From positions 3,410,001 through 3,474,000 of the forward strand of contig OZ245715.1 in assembly GCA_965226965.1 (NCBI GenBank): a stretch of 64,000 bases of DNA, written 5' to 3'. Made by a program: the position numbers and the translations under genes. This document shows positions 1 to 8,538 of the stretch, piece after piece. This DNA is from Endoryza foliicola (lineage in GTDB: Bacteria; Bacteroidota; Bacteroidia; Chitinophagales; Chitinophagaceae). The notes below the pieces were generated by a model. That model was not told where the DNA came from. It worked only from the letters and a program-made list of their open reading frames with translations, and searched no databases. The stretch's first letter is position 1. Every line of letters starts with the position of its first letter.

Positions 1-74
1 GCTTCTTGCACCCATCCTTTACAATTCAAGGTAGTGCCGGTGGGCGTTTTGTATTTAATTGGATCGTAACTCAT
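1..74 (-). CDS. hutU: Urocanate hydratase, N-terminal fragment (cut by window edge)
   Basis: Reading the minus strand from ATG at 74 gives a 24-codon N-terminus containing the phrase TTLNCKGWVQEA. This matches the conserved start of urocanate hydratase (family knowledge: NAD-dependent, converts urocanate to imidazolonepropionate, second step of histidine breakdown). The frame runs open off the left edge of the window. It lies 17 bases downstream of the hutH stop codon on the same strand, which supports a hut operon. Only the first 25 residues are visible, so the identity rests on this short match plus context. Confidence 0.8.
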   Translation of the reverse strand, partial: MSYDPIKYKTPTGTTLNCKGWVQE

Positions 75-91
75 AGCAAGCGTTTGTATTT

Positions 92-1639
92 TTATAACTG
101 AAAAGATTCAAATCCTTTATTTAATGTGGTAGCTGAACTCGCTTTGTCTACAAATGAAAAGTCGCGAATCAATTCCACCATTTTATTGATATCATCTGCG
201 AAAATTCGATCTTCACTCGCAAAGCCCACAAAGCTTCGCACATACTCATGTGCAGCTTCCAAATGCGGAGAGCTCTTAAGCGGCCGACGGAATTCAATAG
301 CCTGACAAGCACTTAGCAATTCGATCGCTAATATATACTCCAAGTTATCGATCACTTGGTTTAATTTTCGACCACTAATAGAACCCATGCTCACATGATC
401 TTCCTGACCTAAAGATGTTGGAATACTATCGGCACTGGCCGGAAAGCAAAGGGTCTTGTTTTCTGTAACCAAGGCCGCTGTGGTATACTGAGGAATCATG
501 AATCCGCTGTTCAATCCTACATCTTTCATCAACAACATAGGCAAGCCCCATTTTCCCTCCAATAACAAATAACACCTGCGGTCACTGATGTTTCCAATTT
601 CAGCCGCAGCAATGCATGCATAATCGAGTGGCAAGGCCAGCGGTTGACCGTGAAAGTTTCCGCCGCTGATCGTATCGTCGGCACTTAAAATAATGGGATT
701 ATCGGTTACCGAATTCAATTCTATTTCTGTGAGCTCTTTCAAATGCAACCAGGCGTTTCTGGAAGCTCCGTGTACTTGAGGCATGCAGCGCAAACTGTAA
801 GGATCTTGAACGCGACCACAATCGATATGACTTTCCATGATATCCGATCCTGCTAGCAACAACCTCAATCGCTGTGCAACAAGTTTATTCCCTGCATAGG
901 GTCTCAATTCATGCAACCGTTCATCAAAGGGTGCTTTGGTACCGGTAAGGGCTTCCAAACTCATCGCACCAATAATATCCGCGGCTTCCAAGCAATTGTG
1001 TAATCGTTGCACTGCCTTTACAGCAAAGGCTAAAATAAACTGCGTTCCGTTGATCAACGCCAACCCTTCTTTTGGTCCAAGTTGAATGGGCCCCTCCCCT
1101 TCTTTTTTAAAAATTTCAGAAGTAGGCGTTCGAACACCTTTATAATAACATTCACCAAATCCGATTAAGGGTAGGAAAAGATGCGCTAGTGGAGCTAGAT
1201 CCCCACTGGCTCCTACACTTCCTTTCTCAGGAACTATGGGTATAATATCGTTTTCAATATGCCAGCAAATACGCTCCAGTGTTGACAATTGAACTCCGCT
1301 GAAACCTCTTGCCAAAGCATGCACTTTGGTGATCAACATGATCTTCGCCACTTCAGCAGGAATGGGATTTCCTACACCTACCGAATGGCTCTGTAATATT
1401 TTGTATTGAAGGGTGGCGGTATCTGCCGCATCAATAGGTGTATTGGCTAGGATTCCGAATCCGGTATTCACGCCATAAACCGTGCGTTCCGAATTCACGA
1501 TTTCTGTGATCTCGGCTTCGCTTTTTCGAATCTTTTGAACAGCATCTTCCGACAAATAGGCTTTTTTTACCCCATTGGCAATTTGAATGGCAGCGCTCAC
1601 CGTTAGGGTATCTACCCCATATTGGAATTTCTCACTCAT
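92..1639 (-). CDS. hutH: Histidine ammonia-lyase
   Basis: The 515-residue product is a full-length histidine ammonia-lyase, which deaminates L-histidine to trans-urocanate in the cytoplasm. The motif GSVGASGDLAPLAH contains the Ala-Ser-Gly triad that cyclises into the MIO electrophilic cofactor. GVNTGFG near the N-terminus and the later QEDHVSMG and EFRRPL blocks are also typical of the family. The open frame extends upstream to 1831, but the start at 1639 (MSEKFQYG) gives the usual family length; the extra 64 residues look like translated intergenic DNA. hutU follows 17 bases downstream. The permease gene at 1808 is divergent, with 168 bases between the two starts. Confidence 0.95.
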   Translation of the reverse strand: MSEKFQYGVDTLTVSAAIQIANGVKKAYLSEDAVQKIRKSEAEITEIVNSERTVYGVNTGFGILANTPIDAADTATLQYKILQSHSVGVGNPIPAEVAKIMLITKVHALARGFSGVQLSTLERICWHIENDIIPIVPEKGSVGASGDLAPLAHLFLPLIGFGECYYKGVRTPTSEIFKKEGEGPIQLGPKEGLALINGTQFILAFAVKAVQRLHNCLEAADIIGAMSLEALTGTKAPFDERLHELRPYAGNKLVAQRLRLLLAGSDIMESHIDCGRVQDPYSLRCMPQVHGASRNAWLHLKELTEIELNSVTDNPIILSADDTISGGNFHGQPLALPLDYACIAAAEIGNISDRRCYLLLEGKWGLPMLLMKDVGLNSGFMIPQYTTAALVTENKTLCFPASADSIPTSLGQEDHVSMGSISGRKLNQVIDNLEYILAIELLSACQAIEFRRPLKSSPHLEAAHEYVRSFVGFASEDRIFADDINKMVELIRDFSFVDKASSATTLNKGFESFQL

Positions 1640-1754
1640 AACAAGGAATTGGTCAACAAAATAGGGAAATCCCCCTCCCTGAAAAAAACTTTTAATGCAC
1701 CATTTTCTAGTCAATCGTTTCCGCAAAAACAGGGCTTTTATTTTGTGAATGGAG

Positions 1755-1783
1755 TTGAGAATCTGCAATTTGTTTGTAATTTC
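1755..1783 (+). promoter_or_regulatory. Putative Bacteroidota-type promoter for the MFS permease
   Basis: TTG at 1755-1757 is followed after 19 bases by TAATTTC at 1777-1783. This resembles the -33 TTTG / -7 TAnnTTTG promoter of Bacteroidota with one mismatch in the -7 box. It would place transcription start about 18 bases before the ATG at 1808. The call rests on pattern alone. Confidence 0.4.
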
Positions 1784-1807
1784 CACCATTACTAAAACAA
1801 CTGCAAT

Positions 1808-3055
1808 ATGAAATCTAGGATCAGTGTGCAACTCGCCATTATGATGTTTTTACAATTCGTAATTTGGGGAGCTTGGTATGGTCAACTTTCAAAGTATCTA
1901 TTAGCCATCAATTTTACCGGAACCCAAGTTGGTAATATCTATGCTACTTTCTCCATCGCAATGATTGTTTCTCCCTTCTTTGTTGGAATGATCGCGGATC
2001 GTTTTATGAATGCCGAACGAGTACTGGGTATTCTGAATTTAGTGGGTGCGGCACTTTTATACTCATTAACACAAACTACCGACTATAATACCTTCTACTT
2101 CTTAATGTTATTGTATTGCTTGTCGTTTGCGCCTACCATTGCCTTAACCGCATCTATTTCCATGCGTCAAATGACCAATCCGGAAAAGCAGTTTCCCCCG
2201 ATCCGGGTACTGGGAACAGTAGCATGGATTGCTGTTACCAATTTAATTGGAAGCATGGGCTGGGGCGATAAAGTAACGATCTTCTATATTTCTATGGCGG
2301 TAGCGATCGTACTAGGATTGTATGCATTTACATTGCCTAAAACACCACCTGTTACCACCGGAAAAGCAAGTTTTGGTCAGATTTTAGGAAAAGATGCATT
2401 TGGATTGTTTAAAAACACTTCCTTTACCATCTTCTTCTTTTCAAGCGTTGCCATCTGTATTCCACTCTCTTTCTATTATGCGTTTGGCAACCCATCTATC
2501 ACCGATGCTTACAAGAACGCCTTCATCGCTGCAAACCCCGGTGCACTTTTACCGGATACATTCTACGTAGAAAATAAGATGTCGCTTGGTCAAGTGTCTG
2601 AAGTAGTATTCATGTTATTGCTGCCCTTTGCCTACGGCAAACTTGGAATCAAAAACATTCTGATTTTAGGACTGGTCGCTTGGATCGTTCGTTTCGTTTG
2701 CTTTGGCTATGGCGATGCCGATTCCAATTCATGGATGTTGTACGCAGGTATCATTTTACATGGTATTTGCTACGATTTCTTCTTCGTAAGCGGAATGATC
2801 TATACCGATCAAAAAGCCGGCGAAAAAATCAAATCTTCTGCTCAGGGCTTGATCTCTTTAGCAACCTATGGTATTGGAATGTGGATCGGCTCTGTATTGT
2901 CGGGTATCGTAAAAGACAAGTACACTACAGGCTCGGGAGCTACTGCAGTTACCAATTGGACAAGTGTATGGCTGGTTCCGGCGGGAATTGCCGCTGTGGT
3001 ATTGGTGTTGTTCTTTTTGTTGTTTAGAAACGATGCAAAAACAAAAACTGCCTAA
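1808..3055 (+). CDS. MFS transporter, nucleoside:H+ symporter (NupG-like) family
   Basis: This 415-residue protein has about twelve hydrophobic segments. It begins with a block (MMFLQFVIWGAWYGQL) characteristic of the nucleoside:proton symporter branch of the major facilitator superfamily (E. coli NupG/XapB). It would be an inner-membrane importer. The substrate is uncertain: in Bacteroidota, members of this branch often sit beside sugar-oxidoreductase genes, and here a Gfo/Idh/MocA gene follows after 24 bases, so a sugar or nucleoside-derived substrate is possible (inference). No frameshift or missing segment is evident. Confidence 0.85.
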   Translation: MKSRISVQLAIMMFLQFVIWGAWYGQLSKYLLAINFTGTQVGNIYATFSIAMIVSPFFVGMIADRFMNAERVLGILNLVGAALLYSLTQTTDYNTFYFLMLLYCLSFAPTIALTASISMRQMTNPEKQFPPIRVLGTVAWIAVTNLIGSMGWGDKVTIFYISMAVAIVLGLYAFTLPKTPPVTTGKASFGQILGKDAFGLFKNTSFTIFFFSSVAICIPLSFYYAFGNPSITDAYKNAFIAANPGALLPDTFYVENKMSLGQVSEVVFMLLLPFAYGKLGIKNILILGLVAWIVRFVCFGYGDADSNSWMLYAGIILHGICYDFFFVSGMIYTDQKAGEKIKSSAQGLISLATYGIGMWIGSVLSGIVKDKYTTGSGATAVTNWTSVWLVPAGIAAVVLVLFFLLFRNDAKTKTA

Positions 3056-3079
3056 TTCAAAAATTATAATAAAGCCATT

Positions 3080-4273
3080 ATGAAAAAGATTGCCATGCTA
3101 GGTTCCGGATTCATCGGCCGCTTCTATGCCGATTCTTTACAAGGATACCGTAGCAAAGACAAAATCGTAAGCATTTATTCCAGAAGAGAAGAAAGTGCCA
3201 AGAAATTCGCTGAAGACTACAAATGCGATCATTGGACTACCAATATGGAAGAAGCCATTGCGCATCCCGATGTGGATGTGGTGTGTATCTCTCTTCCCAA
3301 CCATAAACACGAAGAAGCTGTGATGCTCTGCTGCAAACACAAGAAAGCCGTGATCACTACCAAACCATTGGGAAGAAATGGTGAAGAAGCCAAACGCATG
3401 TTAGAAGCCGTGGAAAAAGCGGGCATCTTCAACGGATACTTAGAAGATTTGGTGTACACTCCCAAATTCATCAAAGCACATGAAAGCGTAAAAAAAGGCG
3501 CTTTGGGAAGAATTCTTTGGGCGAAATCAAGAGAAACCCACCCCGGTCCTCACAGCGATTGGTTTTGGGACATTGAACAAGCAGGTGGCGGATGTATCCT
3601 CGACCTCGGTTGTCATTGCGTAGAAATTACCCGCTCGTATATTGGAAAAGATATCAAGCCCATTGAAGTAATGTGTTGGGCCGATACACAAGTGAAACCT
3701 ATTGATGCAGAAGATCATGCCATTGGATTGATCAAATATGAAAACGGCGCCATTGCTCAATTTGAAGTAAGCTGGACATTTAGAGGAGGCCTTGATCTAA
3801 GAGACGAAGTAATGGGTACTGAAGGAACCATTTGGATCAACTCATTCTTAAGAACAGGTTTTGATATGTTTACTACCGGCAAAGGTGCCGACTATGTAGC
3901 GGAAAAAGCAGAAAGCAATAGCGGATGGCTGTTCCCGGTAGGCGACGAACTCAATGAACTCGGCTACAACCACATGTTTATGGACATGTTCAACAGCATG
4001 GAACAAGGAGTAGATCCGAAAGAAACTTTTTACGACGGATATGTAGTAAACTGTGTATTGGATGCCGCCTATCGTTCGGTGAAAACCAAACAATGGGAAC
4101 CGGTGAAATTGGAAATTTGGAGAGGAAGAGAAGGAGTATCCAAAGACAGCCACTTAACTGAATACGACGCCGATCACTATTTAGTAAAAGAAGAGGTAAC
4201 GCACTACGGCGCGAAGAAAGTGATCCTCAAGAACAAACAAACCGGAAAGATTTCCGAGAAAGTTTTAAACTAA
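3080..4273 (+). CDS. Gfo/Idh/MocA family NAD(P)-dependent oxidoreductase
   Basis: The 397-residue protein starts with a Rossmann dinucleotide-binding turn (LGSGFIGRFYAD, GxGxxG type). It carries the TTKPLGRN block at about residues 94-101, equivalent to the EKP motif of this family, and GGGCILDLGCHCVE, which contains the substrate-side GGG..D..H signature. Family members oxidise or isomerise cyclic sugars, inositols or sugar acids with NAD(P). The exact substrate cannot be read from sequence. It is 24 bases downstream of the permease and probably cotranscribed. A strong hairpin terminator follows the stop codon directly. Confidence 0.88.
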   Translation: MKKIAMLGSGFIGRFYADSLQGYRSKDKIVSIYSRREESAKKFAEDYKCDHWTTNMEEAIAHPDVDVVCISLPNHKHEEAVMLCCKHKKAVITTKPLGRNGEEAKRMLEAVEKAGIFNGYLEDLVYTPKFIKAHESVKKGALGRILWAKSRETHPGPHSDWFWDIEQAGGGCILDLGCHCVEITRSYIGKDIKPIEVMCWADTQVKPIDAEDHAIGLIKYENGAIAQFEVSWTFRGGLDLRDEVMGTEGTIWINSFLRTGFDMFTTGKGADYVAEKAESNSGWLFPVGDELNELGYNHMFMDMFNSMEQGVDPKETFYDGYVVNCVLDAAYRSVKTKQWEPVKLEIWRGREGVSKDSHLTEYDADHYLVKEEVTHYGAKKVILKNKQTGKISEKVLN

Positions 4274-4282
4274 TAAACCTCC

Positions 4283-4317
4283 ACCGGCTTTTTGTAAGAA
4301 AAGCCGGTTCTTTTTTT
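4283..4317 (+). terminator. Rho-independent terminator after the Gfo/Idh/MocA gene
   Basis: An inverted repeat ACCGGCTTT / AAAGCCGGT separated by a short loop is followed by TTC and seven T residues. The T-run ends at 4317, immediately before the ATG of the next gene, so the terminator also forms the entire proximal leader of that gene. Confidence 0.85.
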
Positions 4318-6474
4318 ATGAGATACGGTCTTGCCATCAGCCTTGCAATGCTTGCTTTCACCTCCTGTAAAGAAGTTGCAGAGAAGAAATACACCAACTG
4401 GGAATCTTACGGAGGTTCCAATGAACGCATTCGGTATTCAGATTTAACTCAAATCGATACCAATACCATTGCCTCCTTAGAACCAATTTGGACATACAGC
4501 AGCGGCGATGCCGATACGGCCAACCATTCTCAAATTCAATGCAACCCCATCATCATCGGTGATCGTTTGTTTGGCGTAAGTGCTCAAATGAAACTATTTT
4601 GCATTGATGCTACTACAGGCAAACAGCTATGGATATTCGATCCGAATATTAAAAGCAAAGATGATCCGAATGCGGCTTCCAGTCATATCATGATCAACAG
4701 TCGCGGCGTTGCCTATTGGTCAGACGGCGGCGCCAATAAACGCCTCTTCTTTACTGCCGGGTCCTTCACGTATGCTATTAATGCCGACAGTGGCACCGTA
4801 ATCACTAGTTTCGGCAAAGCCGGAAAAATTGATTTGCACGAAGGATTAGATCGAAACGTATCTGATTTATTTGTAGTGAATACCTCACCCGGAACCATTT
4901 ATAAGAACCTATTGATCCTTGGTACCCGAGTGGATGAGGGCTTACCTTCCGCACCGGGTCATATACGCGCTTACGATGTTGTAACGGGCGAACGCAAATG
5001 GATCTTTCATACCATTCCACAGCCGGGAGAACCGGGTTATGAAACATGGTCGGACAGCAAATCCTACAAAATAACAGGGGGCGCGAATGCATGGAGTGGC
5101 TTTTCTTTAGACGAAGCCAACGGAATATTATTCGTGCCCACCGGATCTGCAGCTTATGATTTTTATGGTGGAAATAGAAAAGGCGCCAATCTCTATTCCA
5201 ATTGCTTGATTGCATTGGATGCGGCAAGCGGAAAAAAAATATGGCATCAACAATTGGTACACCACGATCTATGGGACAAAGACCTTCCCACCCCTCCTGC
5301 ATTGGTAACTTTGCAAAAAAATGGCAGCGCTATTGAAGCCGTTGCGCAACCCACCAAACAAGGACTCTTGTTTATTTTCGAACGAAAAACAGGAAAGCCG
5401 GTATACGATGTAATTGAGACTCCGGTTGATACCACCGGAGCCTTGCCGGGCGAAGCAGTATGGCCCACACAACCCATTCCGGTGAAGCCTGAACCATTTT
5501 CACGTCAAACCATAACCGAAAAAGATATCAATCCATATTTAGCCGATAGCAGTAAAGAAAAGGTGTTGCAACAATTTCATGCCGTTCGAACCGGTAAAAT
5601 TTTCATGCCACCGGGAAAGCAGCCATCGCTGGTATTTCCGGGCTTTGATGGTGGTGCAGAATGGGGAGGTCCGGCTTTCGATCCCAAAACAGGACTCTTG
5701 TATGTAAACACGAATGAAATGCCTTGGGTAATGGAGATGCTGGAAAACAAACCGGAAAAGTTGAAAGTGGAAACGAATCTCGTAGCGGGCAAACGACTTT
5801 TCGGACAGTATTGCAGTACATGTCACGGAGCAGACCGCAAAGGCAGCGGCAACAATCCCTCTTTATTGGCAGTTGATAAGAAATACGATACGGCGTCTTT
5901 CTATAGCTTGCTTGGTTCAGGTAGAAGAATGATGCCGGCATTTGGTGCCATTAGTAAAGCCGATAAAGAAGCGATTGCATCTTATGTATTGAATCAAACC
6001 TCACTTCAGAAAAAGCAACACATCCCTACAGAAGTGCAGACTCCGCAACTACCCTATCGAATGAAATCCTATTCTAAGTTTTTAAGTCCCGAAGGATTTC
6101 CGGCGATTAATCCGCCCTGGGGCACCTTAACCGCCATTGATTTGAACGAAGGAAGCATCAAGTGGAAAATTCCTTTGGGAGAATATCAGGAATTCATGAA
6201 ACCCGGCATTCCCATAACCGGTACAGAAAACTACGGAGGTCCTGTGGTAACAGCGGGTGGATTGGTATTCATTGCAGCCACCAAAGACAGTAAGATCCGC
6301 GCGTTCAACAAATACAGCGGTAAGCAGGTATGGGAATACAAACTCCCTGCACCGGGCTTTGCAACACCCGCCATCTATGAAATCAAGGGAAAGCAGTATT
6401 TAGTGATCGCCTGTGGTGGCGGAAAATTGGGCACCAATTCTAGTGATCAGTATGTTGCATTTGGGTTGAAGTGA
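4318..6474 (+). CDS. PQQ-dependent dehydrogenase lipoprotein with inserted cytochrome c domain
   Basis: This 718-residue quinoprotein resembles the membrane-bound glucose/alcohol dehydrogenase family. The N-terminus is a lipoprotein signal (AMLAFTSC, lipidated Cys at about residue 17), so it should be an anchored periplasmic enzyme. Beta-propeller repeats with the W-motif style (GKQLWIFDP, GKKIWHQQL, GSIKWKIPL, GKQVWEYKL) span most of the protein. A heme c domain is inserted late in the propeller: CSTCHG at residues 499-504, with methionine ligand candidates at 538/539. Propeller blades resume after it. Electrons would pass from PQQ to heme c and then to the respiratory chain. No pqq biosynthesis genes are visible. 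The start codon abuts the preceding terminator and no in-frame ATG, GTG or TTG lies between that terminator and the upstream gene. Confidence 0.88.
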   Translation: MRYGLAISLAMLAFTSCKEVAEKKYTNWESYGGSNERIRYSDLTQIDTNTIASLEPIWTYSSGDADTANHSQIQCNPIIIGDRLFGVSAQMKLFCIDATTGKQLWIFDPNIKSKDDPNAASSHIMINSRGVAYWSDGGANKRLFFTAGSFTYAINADSGTVITSFGKAGKIDLHEGLDRNVSDLFVVNTSPGTIYKNLLILGTRVDEGLPSAPGHIRAYDVVTGERKWIFHTIPQPGEPGYETWSDSKSYKITGGANAWSGFSLDEANGILFVPTGSAAYDFYGGNRKGANLYSNCLIALDAASGKKIWHQQLVHHDLWDKDLPTPPALVTLQKNGSAIEAVAQPTKQGLLFIFERKTGKPVYDVIETPVDTTGALPGEAVWPTQPIPVKPEPFSRQTITEKDINPYLADSSKEKVLQQFHAVRTGKIFMPPGKQPSLVFPGFDGGAEWGGPAFDPKTGLLYVNTNEMPWVMEMLENKPEKLKVETNLVAGKRLFGQYCSTCHGADRKGSGNNPSLLAVDKKYDTASFYSLLGSGRRMMPAFGAISKADKEAIASYVLNQTSLQKKQHIPTEVQTPQLPYRMKSYSKFLSPEGFPAINPPWGTLTAIDLNEGSIKWKIPLGEYQEFMKPGIPITGTENYGGPVVTAGGLVFIAATKDSKIRAFNKYSGKQVWEYKLPAPGFATPAIYEIKGKQYLVIACGGGKLGTNSSDQYVAFGLK

Positions 6475-6480
6475 GCGAAG

Positions 6481-6516
6481 AATAATTAATAATTATGAAT
6501 TAATAATTCTTAATTC
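6481..6516. repeat. AT-rich TTAATTATTAATT-type dispersed repeat
   Basis: A run of TAATTAATAATT-like words fills the space between the convergent PQQ dehydrogenase and hybrid kinase genes. The same word family recurs at 25661, 52277, 52789, 52918, 53101 and 57783. Confidence 0.6.
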
Positions 6517-6519
6517 CCC

Positions 6520-7977
6520 CTACATCCACTTCGCCAACATCGCTTTCAAATCTCCTGCAGAATAAGGCTTGGCCAAATAGTCATTCATTCCATTCTCGCG
6601 GTATTGTGACAACCGACCGTCGGAGCTGTTTACAGTAAGCGCAATAATGGGCATGTATAACTGGAGCTCTTTGCGAATGTATTGAGATGTTTCAAATCCA
6701 TCCATGCCGGGCATGTTGATGTCCATGAATATCATGTCGGGATGATGTTCGTCCATTACACTTAGTACTTCAGTTCCATTGCTTGCCTCCAATACTTGAT
6801 AGCCCTGAGATTTCAACACGTGCGAAGCCAACTTTCTGTTCATTTCATTATCATCCGTCACCAATACTTTTTTTCCTGTACCTTCCGCTTTCTCGCTACA
6901 CTGCAATTCAACATCACGCACTTCGAGAGGCAATTCAACTACTATTCTTGTTCCCAAACTTGGTTCACTACTTACAGTAATGATTCCTCCCATTAATTCA
7001 ACCAACCCTTTCACCAGACTCAATCCCAATCCACTTCCGCCCGACTTCTTTATTGCATTGAAATGATACAAACTGTTCTTCGTAAAAGCCATCTTTACAA
7101 ATTCCTTGGTCATACCTAAGCCCGTATCAGTGACCATTATACGAATGCTATGAGTAGACTTATTATCTGTAATGCGTTCGATTGAGAATCCAACAAAGCC
7201 GGTCTCAGTATATTTCATCGCATTGTCGATCAAATTCTGCATTACTTGCGTGATGCGCTTTTGATCGCCAAAGTATTCTTGTTGGTGGCAAAGTTTGTCT
7301 AGAGATGATTTGTATTGTATTCCTTTTTCTAAAGCCCACTGCGAGAATTGCTTCACTAGCTCGTCATTTACTTGAGCAAAAGAGAACCAATTTGAATGCA
7401 AATTGATCTTGCCGCAATGAATCAACGACGCGTCTAACATATCATGAATCACATTGCTTAATCGCACAGTTGATTTACTGGCCTTGTTCACAAGTTCTTC
7501 ATCGGCAGCTTCTAAATTCGACTCCTGCAATTGATCCAAAATTGTTTTTACAACATTCAAAGGAGTTTTTAACTCATAACTCATGCTGTCCAAGAAATAA
7601 TTCTTAGCAAGAATTGCCTTGTTAGCTGCTTCCTGCGCATGAACAATGGATCGCTCCAGCATTTGATGCGATTCAGGAGCTCCTGAAAAAATCCAGCAAT
7701 TTTTATTTTTGATGAAATGGAACTTCCCTCTAATCTGAAGGTCCTCAATTTCAGGGTGAGTAATCGAAACTTCCGCCTCATGAAATAGATCCATATAACC
7801 TTCGAAAGGTCGGGAAGAACATGGTAAACTTACGGTTGCAAACTCGCCCAATACCACCGGTTGCGTTAATGCCGGCCAAGGAGAAGCGGCATGGGTTACC
7901 ACGCCAAAAGAATTGACTTGTAAATAATACGGAATGATCTCTGATAACTGCGCCGGTGAAAATTGAATAAGTTCCAT
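6520..7977 (-). CDS. Hybrid histidine kinase-like protein with Tyr in place of the H-box His
   Basis: The 485-residue protein has an N-terminal region (about 1-105) that may be a PAS-like sensor, resembling the PAS domain associated with heme-NO-binding proteins (weak similarity by eye). Next come a HisKA-like helix pair (about 120-190), an HATPase domain with NLIDNAMKYTETG, VTDTGLGM and GSGLGLSLVK boxes, and a C-terminal receiver domain (about 368-485) with TDDN, MDINMPGMDGF and LAKPYS. The H-box reads MSYELKTPLN, where family members have SHELRTPLN. The codon for Tyr134 is TAT, one base from CAT. ATP-binding and receiver residues look intact. It follows a single-domain response regulator on the same strand, 44 bases away. 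No transmembrane segment is seen, so it is probably cytoplasmic. Confidence 0.88.
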   Translation of the reverse strand: MELIQFSPAQLSEIIPYYLQVNSFGVVTHAASPWPALTQPVVLGEFATVSLPCSSRPFEGYMDLFHEAEVSITHPEIEDLQIRGKFHFIKNKNCWIFSGAPESHQMLERSIVHAQEAANKAILAKNYFLDSMSYELKTPLNVVKTILDQLQESNLEAADEELVNKASKSTVRLSNVIHDMLDASLIHCGKINLHSNWFSFAQVNDELVKQFSQWALEKGIQYKSSLDKLCHQQEYFGDQKRITQVMQNLIDNAMKYTETGFVGFSIERITDNKSTHSIRIMVTDTGLGMTKEFVKMAFTKNSLYHFNAIKKSGGSGLGLSLVKGLVELMGGIITVSSEPSLGTRIVVELPLEVRDVELQCSEKAEGTGKKVLVTDDNEMNRKLASHVLKSQGYQVLEASNGTEVLSVMDEHHPDMIFMDINMPGMDGFETSQYIRKELQLYMPIIALTVNSSDGRLSQYRENGMNDYLAKPYSAGDLKAMLAKWM

Positions 7978-8021
7978 GCTGGTGATTTAGCTTAAAAAAT
8001 CACACCATGTAAAAGAGAAAA

Positions 8022-8399
8022 CTACTGAGAGAGCAAGCTTTCGATCACATTTAACATATCGGCTGTAACCGTATCGTTCTTGAGTAAGAAACCATGTGCG
8101 CCTTCTAATAGTACGCGCTCCTTGATATTCTCATCCTGATCTCCGGTAACAATAGTAACATATACCGAAGGATTCATTGAACGTACTTTTTGAACCAATT
8201 CTAGTCCTGTGCAATCGGATAAGTTGTAATCGGCAAAAACCATAAAAGGGTTCTCATCGATTTGCTCTAACATCGCTTTCCCCGAGCTGAAAAAACTCAC
8301 ATTCGTGAATCCTTGATTGGTGAAAAAATTCATGTACATGAATCCACACATCGGATCATCGTCAACTAAAAAAATAGTAGTGTTTGCTTTTACAGACAT
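8022..8399 (-). CDS. Single-domain response regulator (receiver only)
   Basis: The 125-residue protein is a stand-alone CheY-like receiver. The acidic pocket is FLVDDDP (Asp13-15), the phospho-acceptor is Asp57 in VFADYNLSD, the switch Thr is Thr85 in IVTGD, and the conserved Lys is Lys107 in FLLKND. It has no DNA-binding output domain. It lies just upstream of the hybrid kinase on the same strand and is probably cotranscribed with it, so the two may form one phosphorelay. The output partner is not visible in this window. Confidence 0.92.
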   Translation of the reverse strand: MSVKANTTIFLVDDDPMCGFMYMNFFTNQGFTNVSFFSSGKAMLEQIDENPFMVFADYNLSDCTGLELVQKVRSMNPSVYVTIVTGDQDENIKERVLLEGAHGFLLKNDTVTADMLNVIESLLSQ

Positions 8400-8538
8400 A
8401 GGTGCTTATTCGTCTTCACCAGATTAATGCCAGAACATTAACTTGCACTAAGACCTTGATTTATAGTTTTTTATAGAATATACAACAATTAAAGTTAGCC
8501 TATTTTGGGAAGCCTTTTCCAAGATTGGGAAAACTTTA

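Noticed and set aside
1640..1831. N-terminal extension of hutH by 64 residues
   Set aside because: The extension lacks family similarity and overlaps the start of the divergent permease; the ATG at 1639 gives the normal N-terminus.
2680..3027. 115-residue frame inside the MFS permease gene, same strand
   Set aside because: It is an out-of-frame reading of a well-conserved transporter, with many Trp, Cys and Arg residues as expected for a shadow frame.
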